Origin: Streptomyces marincola
Lineage (GTDB): Bacteria > Actinomycetota > Actinomycetes > Streptomycetales > Streptomycetaceae
Direction of reading: 5' to 3'
DNA: 64,000 bases
Assembly: GCF_020410765.1 (NCBI RefSeq)
Contig: NZ_CP084541.1
Span: forward strand, 3,414,501-3,478,500
The stretch's first letter is position 1. Each line of letters opens with the position of its first letter. Below, piece by piece: positions 7,548 through 16,446 of the stretch. The notes below the pieces were generated by a model. That model saw only the letters and a list, made by a program, of their open reading frames with translations. It was not told the origin of the DNA and did no database searches. A program made the translations under genes and the position numbers.

Positions 7548-8675
7548 CTACTTCTTGCTCTTCGCGGACGGCTTCGACTTGCCGTTCCGGGACTTCTTCG
7601 GCTGCGGTCGACTGCCCTTCTGCCGGTTCGGCTGGGCGGTCTTCTTCGCCTGCTGCTGTCCGGGCTCCGACGGCTTCCCGAGGTCGATGCCCTGGCCGTC
7701 CTGCGGGGTGGCCGGCTTCTTGGGCTGCTGGGCGGCGGCCGACTGGCGCTGCGCCTTCGACTGGCGCTTGGGCTGCGTCCGGTTCGCGCGGGCCGTCTCG
7801 GTCGCCTTCTTGGCCTCGACCTCGGCCGGGTCCTCCTTGAGCTTGCCCTTCTTCCGCAGCCGCTCCTGGCGCTGCTGGTAGGCGAGGCTGCCGGGCGTGG
7901 GGTTCCGGGTGATCACGAACATCTGCTGACCCATGGACCAGACGTTGGTGGTGAGCCAGTAGATGAGGACGCCGACCGGGAAGTTGATGCCGAAGACGGC
8001 GAACATGATCGGGAAGATGTACATGAGCATCTTCTGCTGATTCATGAACGGCGTCTTGACCGTGAGGTCGACGTTCTTCGTCATCAGCTGGCGCTGGGTG
8101 TAGAACTGCGACGCCGACATCAGGATGATCATGATGACGGTGACAATGCGCACCGTGCCCTGCGAGGCGTCCAGCTCAGCGAGCTTCTCGGCGCTGTCGA
8201 GGAAGCGGGCCGCGATGGGGGCGCCGAAGATCGTCGCCTGCCGGGCGCTGTCGACCTCGTCCTCGCTGAGCACGCCGACCTGGTCGTCGTTCGCGATGTG
8301 GTTCAGCACCTGGAAGAGGGCGATGAAGAACGGCGACTGCGCCAGGATCGGCAAGCAGCTCGACAGGGGGTTGGTCCCCGTCTCCCGGTACAGCTTCATC
8401 ATCTCTTCGGACTGACGCTGCCGGTCGTTCTTGTAGCGCTCCTGGATCTTCTTCATCCGCGGCTGGAGCGCCTGCATGTTGCGGGTCGCCTTGATCTGGC
8501 GCACGAAGAGCGGGATCAGCGCGATGCGGATCACGACGACCAGGGACACGATCGACAGGCCCCACGCCCATCCGCTGTCCTCGTCGAAGACGAGGCTGTA
8601 GCCCCGGTGGAAGAGGACGATGATTTGGGTGACAACCCAGTACAGGGGACTCAGGATCGAATTGATCGTGTCCAC
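7548..8675 (-). CDS. yidC: membrane protein insertase YidC
   Basis: A 375-residue Oxa1/YidC insertase that places proteins in the cytoplasmic membrane with or without SecYEG. Five membrane segments are visible: the first near residues 5-25, then around 37-57 (GLSIVSLVVVIRIALIPLF, with the conserved Arg), 105-125, 175-195 and 215-240. A long Lys/Gln/Pro-rich cytoplasmic tail (from about residue 280) is typical of actinobacteria and probably contacts ribosomes. The GTG start lies 3 bp after the yidD stop. It is part of the rpmH-rnpA-yidD-yidC-khpB-rsmG operon. Confidence 0.96.
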   Translation of the reverse strand: MDTINSILSPLYWVVTQIIVLFHRGYSLVFDEDSGWAWGLSIVSLVVVIRIALIPLFVRQIKATRNMQALQPRMKKIQERYKNDRQRQSEEMMKLYRETGTNPLSSCLPILAQSPFFIALFQVLNHIANDDQVGVLSEDEVDSARQATIFGAPIAARFLDSAEKLAELDASQGTVRIVTVIMIILMSASQFYTQRQLMTKNVDLTVKTPFMNQQKMLMYIFPIMFAVFGINFPVGVLIYWLTTNVWSMGQQMFVITRNPTPGSLAYQQRQERLRKKGKLKEDPAEVEAKKATETARANRTQPKRQSKAQRQSAAAQQPKKPATPQDGQGIDLGKPSEPGQQQAKKTAQPNRQKGSRPQPKKSRNGKSKPSAKSKK

Positions 8676-8678
8676 GGG

Positions 8679-8993
8679 TCAGGCTCCTTGGGCATTGTTG
8701 TGGGCACCCCCGGGTGCGGCGTGGGACAGGGCCCGGGGCCGCAGACGGCCACGCACCCGCTGATGCCAGACCGGGCGCTTCCGGGGAGGCACGTGGTCGA
8801 CTCCACCGCGGGACCAGGGGTTGCACCGCAGGATGCGCCAAGCGGTCAGAGCCGTCCCCTTCACGGCCCCGTGCCGGTCGATGGCCCCGTACCCGTAGTG
8901 GGAACAAGACGGGTAGTAACGGCAGACAGGGCCGAGCAGGGGGCTGATGGTCCACTGGTACAGCTTGATCAGCAGCAGCAGCGGGTACTTCAT
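8679..8993 (-). CDS. yidD: membrane protein insertion efficiency factor YidD
   Basis: A 104-residue member of the YidD family: MKYPLLLLIKLYQWTISPLLG amphipathic start, the conserved CRYYPSCSHYGYGAI core, then WRILRCNPWSRGGVDHVP. The protein is peripheral on the inner membrane face and helps YidC-dependent insertion. It overlaps rnpA by 4 bp and is followed at once by yidC. The last 25 residues are Arg/His/Ala-rich and poorly conserved. Confidence 0.95.
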   Translation of the reverse strand: MKYPLLLLIKLYQWTISPLLGPVCRYYPSCSHYGYGAIDRHGAVKGTALTAWRILRCNPWSRGGVDHVPPRKRPVWHQRVRGRLRPRALSHAAPGGAHNNAQGA

Positions 8994-9358
8994 GGCCGTA
9001 CCCCTCCCAGCAGCCGCTCCAGCGCGGCATCGAGGTCCCGGGCCAACTGATCGAAGGCCGCATCCCCCGCACCAGGCAGGGCCCGTACCACAACCAGGCT
9101 ACCTGCGGGCAGCCCGGCCACCCGGTCCCGTATCAGGTGGCGCAGCCTGCGCAGCACGCGGTTGCGGACGACGGCATTTCCCACGGCCTTGCTCACGACG
9201 AAACCCGCACGCGGCGGAGAAGCTGGTTCTCCCACCGAGTGCGGGTCCGTTCCACCGCTCAGATGGACGACGAGGTGCGGGCGTCCGGCCCTGCGCCCTC
9301 GACGCATCGCGGTCGCGAAGTCCTCGCGTCGCCTCAGCCGGTTCTCGACAGGCAGCAC
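8990..9358 (-). CDS. rnpA: ribonuclease P protein component
   Basis: A 122-residue basic protein subunit of RNase P, which trims the 5' leader of precursor tRNAs together with its RNA. Seen: the N-terminal LPVENRLRRREDF and the family motif GNAVVRNRVLRRLRHLIRD, which contacts the RNA. GTG start. It lies 21 bp downstream of rpmH, the universal arrangement, and overlaps yidD. Confidence 0.95.
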   Translation of the reverse strand: MLPVENRLRRREDFATAMRRGRRAGRPHLVVHLSGGTDPHSVGEPASPPRAGFVVSKAVGNAVVRNRVLRRLRHLIRDRVAGLPAGSLVVVRALPGAGDAAFDQLARDLDAALERLLGGVRP

Positions 9359-9379
9359 CGCATGGACCTGGTCAGCCGC

Positions 9380-9517
9380 TCAGGCCGACAGGCGGGCGCG
9401 GCCCTTGCTGCGACGGTTGGCGATGATCGCGCGGCCGGCACGCGTCCGCATCCGCAGCCGGAAGCCGTGGGTCTTCGCCCGGCGCCGGTTGTTCGGCTGG
9501 AAAGTGCGCTTGCTCAC
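9380..9517 (-). CDS. rpmH: 50S ribosomal protein L34
   Basis: A 45-codon gene encoding L34. The product begins SKRTFQPNNRRRAKTHGFR and ends in the Lys/Arg-rich GRARLSA, complete at the usual length. The GTG start at 9517 has TGGAGC 8-13 bp upstream. It is the first gene of the rnpA-yidC-rsmG operon and is transcribed away from dnaA. Every family-conserved position is recognisable. Confidence 0.97.
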   Translation of the reverse strand: MSKRTFQPNNRRRAKTHGFRLRMRTRAGRAIIANRRSKGRARLSA

Positions 9518-9731
9518 TCGGGGGCTCCAGTAATTCTTCGGTGTTCCGGCACGGGCTTGCCGAGACAGGGTGTGGACCGCCGACGGCTGTCACCGTGCGC
9601 CCACGAGGATCGCAACGCGCGAGTCGGCCGCCTCTCAAACCCTCGGAGGCAGGCGGCAGCATCCGTCGACGACTCGACCTCGTAACGGTACGCGCGCGGC
9701 ATCCCGCCGGTCAAACCCGGACGGCGCAGCG

Positions 9732-9752
9732 TTGTACACACCCTGTGGACAA
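9732..9752. promoter_or_regulatory. DnaA boxes in the dnaA promoter
   Basis: TTGTACACA (9732-9740, one mismatch) and TGTGGACAA (9744-9752, perfect, reverse) lie just before a candidate -35 TTGATG (9757-9762) and -10 TACCGT (9781-9786, 18 bp spacer). The boxes point to autoregulation of dnaA, as known in S. lividans. The rest of the 9518-9884 gap holds the rpmH leader and no gene that I can support. Confidence 0.75.
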
Positions 9753-9884
9753 TGACTTGATGCGCGTACCTCGCGCTGACTACCGTTGCTGAACTCGGAA
9801 TCCCTTCCCGACCGCATTCGCCGTCACACCCGTGGGCGGCTGACGAAGCCAGCACCACCCCTGCGAGTGAGAGAGCGTGCCCTC

Positions 9885-11627
9885 GTGGCTGACCTTCCCA
9901 CAGACCTCTCCGCGGTCTGGCCACGCGCACTGACGTCAATGCTCGCCGACGGTCAGCGCCTGGAGACCAAGGACCACCGATGGCTCCAGGACTGCCAGCC
10001 CCTGGCCCTGGTGTCCGGCACCGCGCTGCTCGGCGTGTCGAACGAGTACGCCAAGAGCGTCCTCGAAGGGCGGCTCGCCCCGCTGGTCAGCGAGACGCTC
10101 AGCCGCGAGTGCGGCCAGCCGATCCGCCTCGCGATCACGGTCACCGCGCCGCCCGCGGAGACGCTGCCCCAGCCGCGGCAGCCGGCCGAGCCCGCCCGCC
10201 CGCCGATGCCCGCCGAGTCGCACGAGGCGTACCGCGGTGACGGCGGCTACCAGGGCCCGCCGGCCGCGCGGGCCGCCTACCCGGACCACCCGCACGCGCC
10301 CCGGCCCGTCGCGCGGCCCGTGACCTGGGAGCAGCGCCGCGACTACCCGGGGTACGGGCGGCCCGAGGCGTTCGAGCAGCAGTCCTTCGAACAGCAGGGC
10401 TACGAGCAGCAGGGCTACGAGCAGCAGCGGTACGAGGAGCCGTCGTACGAGGACCGGCGGTACGACGAGAAGCGGTACGAGGAGAAGCGGTACGACGAGC
10501 CGCAGCGGTACGCCGCCCCCGGGCCGCCCGCGGTGCCGCAGCAGAACCGGCCGGCGGGCGGTCCGGGCAGCGCGTCCGGCGGTCCGCCCGAGCCGACCGC
10601 CCGGCTGAACCCGAAGTACCTCTTCGACACCTTCGTCATCGGGGCGTCCAACCGCTTCGCGCACGCGGCGGCCGTCGCGGTCGCGGAGGCCCCGGCCAAG
10701 GCGTACAACCCGCTGTTCATCTACGGCGAGTCCGGCCTGGGCAAGACGCACCTGCTGCACGCCATCGGCCACTACGCGCGGAGCCTCTACCCGGGAACGC
10801 GGGTGCGGTACGTCAGCTCCGAGGAGTTCACGAACGAGTTCATCAACTCCATCCGCGACGGCAAGGCGGACGCCTTCCGCAAGCGGTACCGCGACATGGA
10901 CATCCTGCTCGTCGACGACGTCCAGTTCCTGGCGAGCAAGGAGTCGACGCAGGAGGAGTTCTTCCACACGTTCAACACCCTGCACAACGCCAACAAGCAG
11001 ATCGTGCTGTCCTCCGACCGGCCGCCGAAGCAGCTGATCACGCTGGAGGACCGGCTGCGGAACCGTTTCGAGTGGGGCCTGATCACCGACGTCCAGCCGC
11101 CCGAGCTGGAGACCCGCATCGCGATCCTGCGCAAGAAGGCCGTGCAGGAGCAGCTGAACGCGCCGCCCGAGGTCCTGGAGTTCATCGCCTCGCGCATCTC
11201 CCGCAACATCCGCGAGCTGGAGGGGGCGCTGATCCGCGTCACCGCGTTCGCGAGCCTCAACCGGCAGCCGGTGGACCTCGGGCTCACCGAGATCGTGCTC
11301 AAGGACCTCATCCCCGGCGGTGAGGAGGCCGCGCCCGAGATCACCGCGGACGCGATCACCTCGGCCGTCGCGGACTACTTCGGCCTGACCGTGGACGACC
11401 TCGCGGGCTCATCGCGCAGCCGCATCCTGGTCACCGCCCGGCAGATCGCCATGTACCTGTGCCGCGAGCTGACGGACCTGTCGCTGCCCAAGATCGGCCA
11501 GCACTTCGGCGGTCGCGACCACACGACGGTCATGCACGCGGACCGCAAGATCCGCGCCCTGATGGCCGAGCGGCGCTCGATCTACAACCAGGTCACCGAG
11601 CTCACCAACCGCATCAAGAACGGCTGA
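9885..11627 (+). CDS. dnaA: chromosomal replication initiator DnaA
   Basis: The 580-residue initiator ATPase that melts oriC. Domain I is at 1-90 (LSAVWPRALTSMLAD...). Domain II is a long Pro/Gln/Tyr/Glu-rich linker of about 150 residues with pentapeptide repeats (10374-10511). Domain III is AAA+: Walker A GESGLGKTHLL, Walker B ILLVDDVQFL, sensor SSDRPPKQL. Domain IV carries the DNA-binding GGRDHTTVMHADRKI. GTG at 9885 is chosen because family proteins begin ADVPADLAAVWP-like; the frame is open 33 codons further upstream without a ribosome site. Streptomycete DnaA is unusually long because of domain II, which fits. DnaA boxes in its promoter suggest autoregulation. Confidence 0.97.
   Translation: MADLPTDLSAVWPRALTSMLADGQRLETKDHRWLQDCQPLALVSGTALLGVSNEYAKSVLEGRLAPLVSETLSRECGQPIRLAITVTAPPAETLPQPRQPAEPARPPMPAESHEAYRGDGGYQGPPAARAAYPDHPHAPRPVARPVTWEQRRDYPGYGRPEAFEQQSFEQQGYEQQGYEQQRYEEPSYEDRRYDEKRYEEKRYDEPQRYAAPGPPAVPQQNRPAGGPGSASGGPPEPTARLNPKYLFDTFVIGASNRFAHAAAVAVAEAPAKAYNPLFIYGESGLGKTHLLHAIGHYARSLYPGTRVRYVSSEEFTNEFINSIRDGKADAFRKRYRDMDILLVDDVQFLASKESTQEEFFHTFNTLHNANKQIVLSSDRPPKQLITLEDRLRNRFEWGLITDVQPPELETRIAILRKKAVQEQLNAPPEVLEFIASRISRNIRELEGALIRVTAFASLNRQPVDLGLTEIVLKDLIPGGEEAAPEITADAITSAVADYFGLTVDDLAGSSRSRILVTARQIAMYLCRELTDLSLPKIGQHFGGRDHTTVMHADRKIRALMAERRSIYNQVTELTNRIKNG
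10374..10511 (+). repeat. 15 bp tandem repeats in dnaA domain II
   Basis: Eight consecutive 15 bp units plus one 18 bp unit encode EQQSF, EQQGY, EQQGY, EQQRY, EEPSY, EDRRY, DEKRY, EEKRY, DEPQRY. The units drift from Gln-rich to charged along the array. This is expansion within the disordered linker and does not touch the catalytic domains. Confidence 0.9.
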
Positions 11628-12489
11628 CCGGCCCGCCCCGCGCCCGGACCGCGCCGCTCCGGCGCGCCCCCCGGGGTCCCCGCGGTGTCTCCGCGGTGTC
11701 CTTGCGGTGTCCCCGCCCGTGCCCCCCGCCTCCCGCCGGCGCCCCCGAGACACCTCGGGGGCGCTGTTCGATTCTTGCCCCGCAACCCCCCGTTCTCCAC
11801 AGATCCGCCGGGTTTTCGCCGTCCACACCCTGTGGGAACGGCGTGTCGTCCCAAGACTCGTCCACAGGCAGGCGGTTGGGAGGGCGAAGATACAGGTCAG
11901 GTGCCTGTGGGAATGTGGAGAGCCGTTGTCCACAGCTGTGGACAAGCCGACCGGGGCATCCGGGCCGCGGAGCGTTGTCCACCGCCCGCCCACAGGCAAA
12001 GGGAAGTTGTACACAGGCAATCCACAGGTTTGTCCACTGTTCGGCAACGCAACGCGCGCTCTCACCGGGACGAGTGAATCAGCTCACAGCGGGCGCCCCG
12101 CGGGCCTGTGGGGAACCGCCCCGAATCTGGGGATGAACCTGTTGAGAAGTCGGGGTCGCCTGGGGATGGCCTGTGCACAACTTCGCGGCATCCACAGGGA
12201 CCCCCCGTTCATCCACGGGTCCGCCCACAGGGCCTGTGTACAAAAAACCGGGCCTGAGCTGGGAAAACGAGGTTATCCACCGTTTCCACAGGCCCTACTA
12301 CTACCACTACGGATATAAGCCGCGAGACTCGTTTCGAAGTGGGTGCTGTGGACAACTCGGCCCTCGGCGTCCTACCCGCCCGGCTTCGATTTGACTCGCG
12401 GAAGCGCCTACTGTCAGTGCCGTGCGTCAGACTGGTGGCCGGTAGGGAGCCATCAGGCGAGGGGCCAGCGACAGCAGGAGGCGGCGGAA
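11628..12489. other. oriC: origin of replication oriC
   Basis: The 862 bp dnaA-dnaN gap holds no gene and is full of DnaA boxes. Perfect TTGTCCACA boxes: 11926-11934 (+), 11937-11945 (-), 12347-12355 (-). One-mismatch boxes include 11793-11801, 11858-11866, 11975-11983, 12007-12015, 12030-12038, 12172-12180 and 12235-12243. TTATCCACC at 12273-12281 is of the E. coli type. The 11926/11937 pair is inverted with 2 bp between boxes. An AT-richer stretch at about 12240-12320 could be the unwinding region. The dense box array and gene order define a streptomycete oriC. A weak dnaN promoter candidate is TTGACT at 12391-12396. Confidence 0.95.
11739..11764 (+). terminator. dnaA terminator
   Basis: An 11 bp perfect stem (11739-11749 / 11754-11764) with an ACAC loop lies about 110 bp beyond the dnaA stop, at the left border of oriC. 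Three copies of a GCGGTGTCC-like motif (about 11680-11712) precede it. Confidence 0.65.
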
Positions 12490-13620
12490 GTGAAGATCCG
12501 GGTGGAACGCGATGTGCTCGCGGAGGCGGTGGCCTGGGCGGCCCGCAGCCTGCCGGCCCGACCGCCGGTGCCCGTTCTCGCGGGGCTGCTGCTGAAGGCC
12601 GAGGAGGGGTCCCTGAGCCTCTCCGGGTTCGACTACGAGGTGTCCGCCCGCGTCGCCGTCGAGGTCGACGTCGAGGAGGGCGGCACGGTCCTCGTGTCGG
12701 GCCGCCTGCTCGCCGACATCTGCCGCTCCCTGCCCAACCGCCCGGTGGAGATCTCGTCCGACGGGGTGCGCGTGACCGTGCTCTGCGGCTCCTCCCGGTT
12801 CACCCTGCACACGCTCCCGGTCGAGGAGTACCCGGCGCTGCCGCAGATGCCGACCGCGACGGGCACCGTCTCCGCCGAGGTCTTCGCGTCCGCCGTCGCC
12901 CAGGTGGCCATCGCCGCGGGCCGCGACGACACCCTGCCGGTGCTCACGGGCGTCCGCGTCGAGATCGAGGGCGACTCGGTGACGCTCGCCTCCACCGACC
13001 GCTACCGGTTCGCCGTCAGGGAGTTCCTGTGGAAGCCGGAGACGCCCGACATCTCCGCGGTGGCCCTGGTCCCGGCCAAGACGCTGCTGGACACGGCGAA
13101 GTCGCTCAGCGGCGGTGACACGGTCTCGCTGGCGCTCGCGGGGGCCGGGGCGGGCGAGGGCCTCATCGGCTTCGAGGGCGCGGGCCGGCGCACCACCACG
13201 CGGCTGCTTGAGGGCGACCTGCCGAAGTACCGCACGCTGTTCCCCACCGAGTTCAACTCGGTGGCCGTGATCGAGACCGCGCCGTTCGTCGAGGCCGTCA
13301 AGCGCGTGGCCCTGGTCGCCGAGCGGAACACGCCGGTGCGGCTGAGCTTCGAGCAGGGCGTGCTGATCCTCGAAGCCGGGTCGAGCGACGACGCACAGGC
13401 TGTGGAGCGCGTGGACGCGCGGCTCGACGGCGACGACATCTCCATCGCGTTCAACCCCGGGTTCCTGCTCGAAGGGCTGAGCGCGATCGACTCCCCGGTG
13501 GCGCAGCTGTCGTTCACCACCTCGACGAAGCCCGCGCTGCTCAGCGGCCGGCCGGCCGTCGACGCGGAGGCCGACGACGCGTACAAGTACCTGATCATGC
13601 CGGTGCGCCTGAGCGGCTGA
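12490..13620 (+). CDS. dnaN: DNA polymerase III sliding clamp (beta subunit)
   Basis: A 376-residue beta clamp that tethers the replicative polymerase to DNA. Start GTG at 12490 (KIRVERDVLAEAVAWAARS) is preceded by AGGAGG at 12476-12481; the open frame further upstream runs through oriC and is not coding. Three repeated clamp domains are recognisable, the last ending YKYLIMPVRLSG, the family's typical C-terminus. Length equals other streptomycete clamps. It stands directly after oriC and before gnd and recF. Confidence 0.97.
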   Translation: MKIRVERDVLAEAVAWAARSLPARPPVPVLAGLLLKAEEGSLSLSGFDYEVSARVAVEVDVEEGGTVLVSGRLLADICRSLPNRPVEISSDGVRVTVLCGSSRFTLHTLPVEEYPALPQMPTATGTVSAEVFASAVAQVAIAAGRDDTLPVLTGVRVEIEGDSVTLASTDRYRFAVREFLWKPETPDISAVALVPAKTLLDTAKSLSGGDTVSLALAGAGAGEGLIGFEGAGRRTTTRLLEGDLPKYRTLFPTEFNSVAVIETAPFVEAVKRVALVAERNTPVRLSFEQGVLILEAGSSDDAQAVERVDARLDGDDISIAFNPGFLLEGLSAIDSPVAQLSFTTSTKPALLSGRPAVDAEADDAYKYLIMPVRLSG

Positions 13621-13808
13621 CCCGTCGGGCGCCCGGCCCGGAGCTCCGCCCCCGTGGCGGGGCGGGCGGCGCCGCCGGGCGGACCGTTGCCGCGCTGACC
13701 TGGCCGTTCCGGCGCGGTCGGCTCCGTTGAGCGGTGGGACCCCACAGGTGTGCACGGGAGCGCGGGCGTAGGCTCGCCCCAGGACATATCGCAATGAATG
13801 GAGTCCTC

Positions 13809-14693
13809 ATGCAGCTCGGTCTCGTCGGCCTCGGCAAGATGGGCGGAAACATGCGCGAGCGCATTCGCCGGGCCGGTCACACCGTCGTCGGGTACGCGCC
13901 GCACACCCCGTCCGCCGACGCCCACTCCCTGGCGGACATGGTGGACGCGCTGGACGCCCCGCGCGTCGTGTGGCTGATGGTGCCCGCGGGCGAGGCCACG
14001 CAGTCGGTGGTCGACGAGCTGTCGGGCCTCCTCTCCGAGGGCGACGTGGTCGTCGACGGGGGCAACTCCCGGTGGACCGACGACGCCAGGCACGCCGAGC
14101 AGCTGGCGGCCCGGGGCATCGGGTTCGTGGACTGCGGCGTCTCCGGCGGCGTCTGGGGCCTGGAGAACGGCTACGCGCTGATGTACGGCGGCGACGCCGA
14201 GCACGTGGCGAAGGTGCAGCCGGTGTTCGACGCGCTGAAGCCGGAGGGCGACGCGGGCGCCGTGCACGCGGGGAAGGTCGGCGCCGGGCACTTCGCCAAG
14301 ATGGTGCACAACGGCATCGAGTACGCGATGATGCAGGCGTTCGCCGAGGGCTGGGAACTGCTCGAAGCGGCCGACGAGGTGACCGACGTGCGCGAGGTCT
14401 TCCGCTCCTGGCAGGAGGGGACGGTGATCCGTTCCTGGCTGCTCGACCTGGCGGTCCGCGCCCTCGACGACGACGAGCACCTGGACCAGCTGCGCGGCTA
14501 CGCGGCCGACTCGGGCGAGGGCCGGTGGACGGTGGAGGCGGCGATCGACCACGCGGTGCCGCTGCCGGCGATCACGGCGTCGCTGTTCGCCCGGTTCTCC
14601 TCGCGGCAGGACGACTCGCCGCAGATGAAGATGGTGGCGGCGCTGCGCAAGCAGTTCGGCGGGCACGCCGTCGAGAACGCCAAGTCGGCGTAG
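13809..14693 (+). CDS. gnd: 6-phosphogluconate dehydrogenase (decarboxylating, short form)
   Basis: A 294-residue oxidoreductase of the 6-phosphogluconate / hydroxyisobutyrate dehydrogenase superfamily, producing ribulose 5-phosphate in the pentose phosphate pathway. Seen: dinucleotide motif LVGLGKMGGNM, VVDGGNSRWTDD for substrate phosphate, GVSGGVWGLENGYALMYGG, and the catalytic stretch KMVHNGIEYAMMQA. Length fits the short GndA type often encoded between dnaN and recF in actinobacteria. ATG 13809 is preferred over ATG 13794 because GGAG stands 6-9 bp before it. Cofactor preference cannot be told here. Confidence 0.93.
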   Translation: MQLGLVGLGKMGGNMRERIRRAGHTVVGYAPHTPSADAHSLADMVDALDAPRVVWLMVPAGEATQSVVDELSGLLSEGDVVVDGGNSRWTDDARHAEQLAARGIGFVDCGVSGGVWGLENGYALMYGGDAEHVAKVQPVFDALKPEGDAGAVHAGKVGAGHFAKMVHNGIEYAMMQAFAEGWELLEAADEVTDVREVFRSWQEGTVIRSWLLDLAVRALDDDEHLDQLRGYAADSGEGRWTVEAAIDHAVPLPAITASLFARFSSRQDDSPQMKMVAALRKQFGGHAVENAKSA

Positions 14694-14792
14694 CGGCGTT
14701 CGGACGGGACGACGCGGCGCGCTCGCCGGGCGCGCCGCGGCACACGGCAGGCGGCGCCCGGCAGGCGCGCGATCCAGGAGGTTGGCCCAGGG

Positions 14793-15914
14793 GTGCACGT
14801 CACGCATCTGTCGCTCGCCGATTTCCGCTCCTACGCGCGGGCCGAGGTGCCGCTCGGCCCCGGCGTCTCCTCGTTCGTCGGGCCGAACGGCCAGGGCAAG
14901 ACGAACCTGGTCGAGGCCGTCGGCTACCTGGCGACGCTGGGCAGCCACCGGGTCGCCTCCGACGCGCCGCTGGTGCGGGCGGGCGCCGACCGGGCCGTGG
15001 TGCGGGCCGCCGTCACGGAGGGCGGCAGGCAGCAGCTCGTCGAGATCGAGCTGAACCCCGGCCGGGCCAACCGCGCGAGGCTGAACCGTTCCTCCCCGGT
15101 GCGGCCGAGGGACGTGCTCGGTGTGGTGCGCACGGTGCTGTTCGCGCCGGAGGACCTGCACCTGGTGAAGGGGGACCCGGGCGAGCGCAGGCGCTTCCTC
15201 GACGAGCTGGCCACGGCGCGGACGCCGCGGCTGGCCGGGGTCAGGTCGGACTACGAGCGGGTGCTCAAGCAGCGGAACGCGCTGCTGAAGTCGGCGGCGA
15301 TGGCCCGCAGGCACGGCGGCGGGCGGGGCGCCGACCTGTCGACGCTGGACGTGTGGGACCAGCATGTGGCGCGTTCCGGGGCCGAGTTGCTGGCGCAGCG
15401 GCTGGCCCTGGTGGACACGCTGCTGCCGCTCGCGGACAAGGCGTACGAGCAGGTGGCGCCGGGGGGCGGCCCGGTGGGGCTCGCCTACCGGGGCGTCGCG
15501 AGCGCGCCCGCGCCGCGCGAGGAGCTGTACGAGCTGCTGCTCGCCGCGCTCGGCGAGGCGCGGACGCGGGAGATGGAGCGCGGCATGACGCTCGTGGGGC
15601 CGCACCGGGACGATCTCGTGCTGGGTCTCGGTGACTTGCCGGCGAAGGGGTACGCGAGCCACGGCGAGTCGTGGTCGCTCGCGCTCGCGTTGCGGCTCGC
15701 CTCGTACGAGTTGCTGAAGAGCGAGGGGCCCGAGCCGGTGCTGGTGCTCGACGACGTGTTCGCCGAGCTGGACGCGCGGCGCAGGGAACGGCTCGCGGAG
15801 CTGGTGGCGCCGGGCGAGCAGGTGCTGGTGACGGCGGCGGTCCCGCAGGACGTTCCGGCGGGGCTCGTGGGGGCCCGCTTCGCGGTGGCCGGAGGGAAGG
15901 TGGACCGTGAGTGA
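14793..15914 (+). CDS. recF: DNA replication and repair protein RecF
   Basis: A 373-residue SMC-like ATPase that helps load RecA at gapped DNA. Seen: N-terminal THLSLADFRSYARAE, Walker A VGPNGQGKTNLVEAVGYLA, the family motif FAPEDLHLVKGDPGERRRFLD, TLVGPHRDDL, signature SHGESWSLALALRLA, and Walker B PVLVLDDVFAELD. Length is normal. The GTG start has AGGAGGT 11-17 bp before it. Its 3' end overlaps the DUF721 gene by 8 bp, so the two are coupled. Confidence 0.96.
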   Translation: MHVTHLSLADFRSYARAEVPLGPGVSSFVGPNGQGKTNLVEAVGYLATLGSHRVASDAPLVRAGADRAVVRAAVTEGGRQQLVEIELNPGRANRARLNRSSPVRPRDVLGVVRTVLFAPEDLHLVKGDPGERRRFLDELATARTPRLAGVRSDYERVLKQRNALLKSAAMARRHGGGRGADLSTLDVWDQHVARSGAELLAQRLALVDTLLPLADKAYEQVAPGGGPVGLAYRGVASAPAPREELYELLLAALGEARTREMERGMTLVGPHRDDLVLGLGDLPAKGYASHGESWSLALALRLASYELLKSEGPEPVLVLDDVFAELDARRRERLAELVAPGEQVLVTAAVPQDVPAGLVGARFAVAGGKVDRE

Positions 15915-16446
15915 CGGCGCGCGGGCGAAGGGGCCGGGTGCCGGCGCCGAGTTGTCCGGCGTCGACCTGGCGCGCGTGGCGTTGCGCGCGGCCCGCGAGC
16001 AGGCGCGCGAGCGGGGCGCGGTGACGCAGCAGCGCAGGCAGGCGCGTCGCGGTGGGTTGCGCTCGGGCGCGCGCCCCGGCGGGCGCGATCCGATGCTCCT
16101 GGGCGCCGCCGTGGAGCGGCTGACGGTGGAGCGCGGCTGGGAGATGCCGATCGCGGTGGGCGGTGTGCTGGGGCGCTGGCCGGATCTCGTGGGCCCGGAC
16201 GTGGCGCAGCACTGCGCGCCGGAAGGATACGACGAGCAGTCCCGCGTGCTGACGGTGCGCTGCGACTCGACGGCGTGGGCGACCCAGCTGCGGCTGCTGG
16301 CCCCGCAGTTGCTGCGCCGCCTGAACGGGGATCTCGGGCGCGGCACGGTGACGTCGCTGCGGGTGCTCGGTCCCGCCGCCCCGACGCGGCGGGCGGGTCC
16401 GCTGCGCGCGCCCGGCAGCCGCGGCCCCGGCGACACCTACGGCTGA
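15907..16446 (+). CDS. DUF721 (DciA-like) protein
   Basis: A 179-residue protein of the DUF721 family. A basic Arg/Ala-rich N-terminal half (about residues 1-65) is followed by the conserved domain: AVERLTVERGWEMPIAVGGVLGRWPDLVGPDVAQHCAPEGYD and VLTVRCDSTAWATQLRLLAPQLLRRLN. DciA proteins load the replicative helicase DnaB in bacteria that lack DnaC-type loaders. The location between recF and gyrB is the standard actinobacterial one. Direct helicase loading by this protein is inferred from the family. Confidence 0.85.
   Translation: MSDGARAKGPGAGAELSGVDLARVALRAAREQARERGAVTQQRRQARRGGLRSGARPGGRDPMLLGAAVERLTVERGWEMPIAVGGVLGRWPDLVGPDVAQHCAPEGYDEQSRVLTVRCDSTAWATQLRLLAPQLLRRLNGDLGRGTVTSLRVLGPAAPTRRAGPLRAPGSRGPGDTYG

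Noticed and set aside
9786..9884. DnaA start 33 codons upstream
   Set aside because: No ribosome site and no family similarity before the ADLPTDLSAVWP region.
13002..16436. A 1144-codon open frame on the minus strand across dnaN, gnd, recF and the DUF721 gene
   Set aside because: Arg/Pro/Ala-rich shadow of four well-supported plus-strand genes, a usual product of very high third-position GC. No motif.
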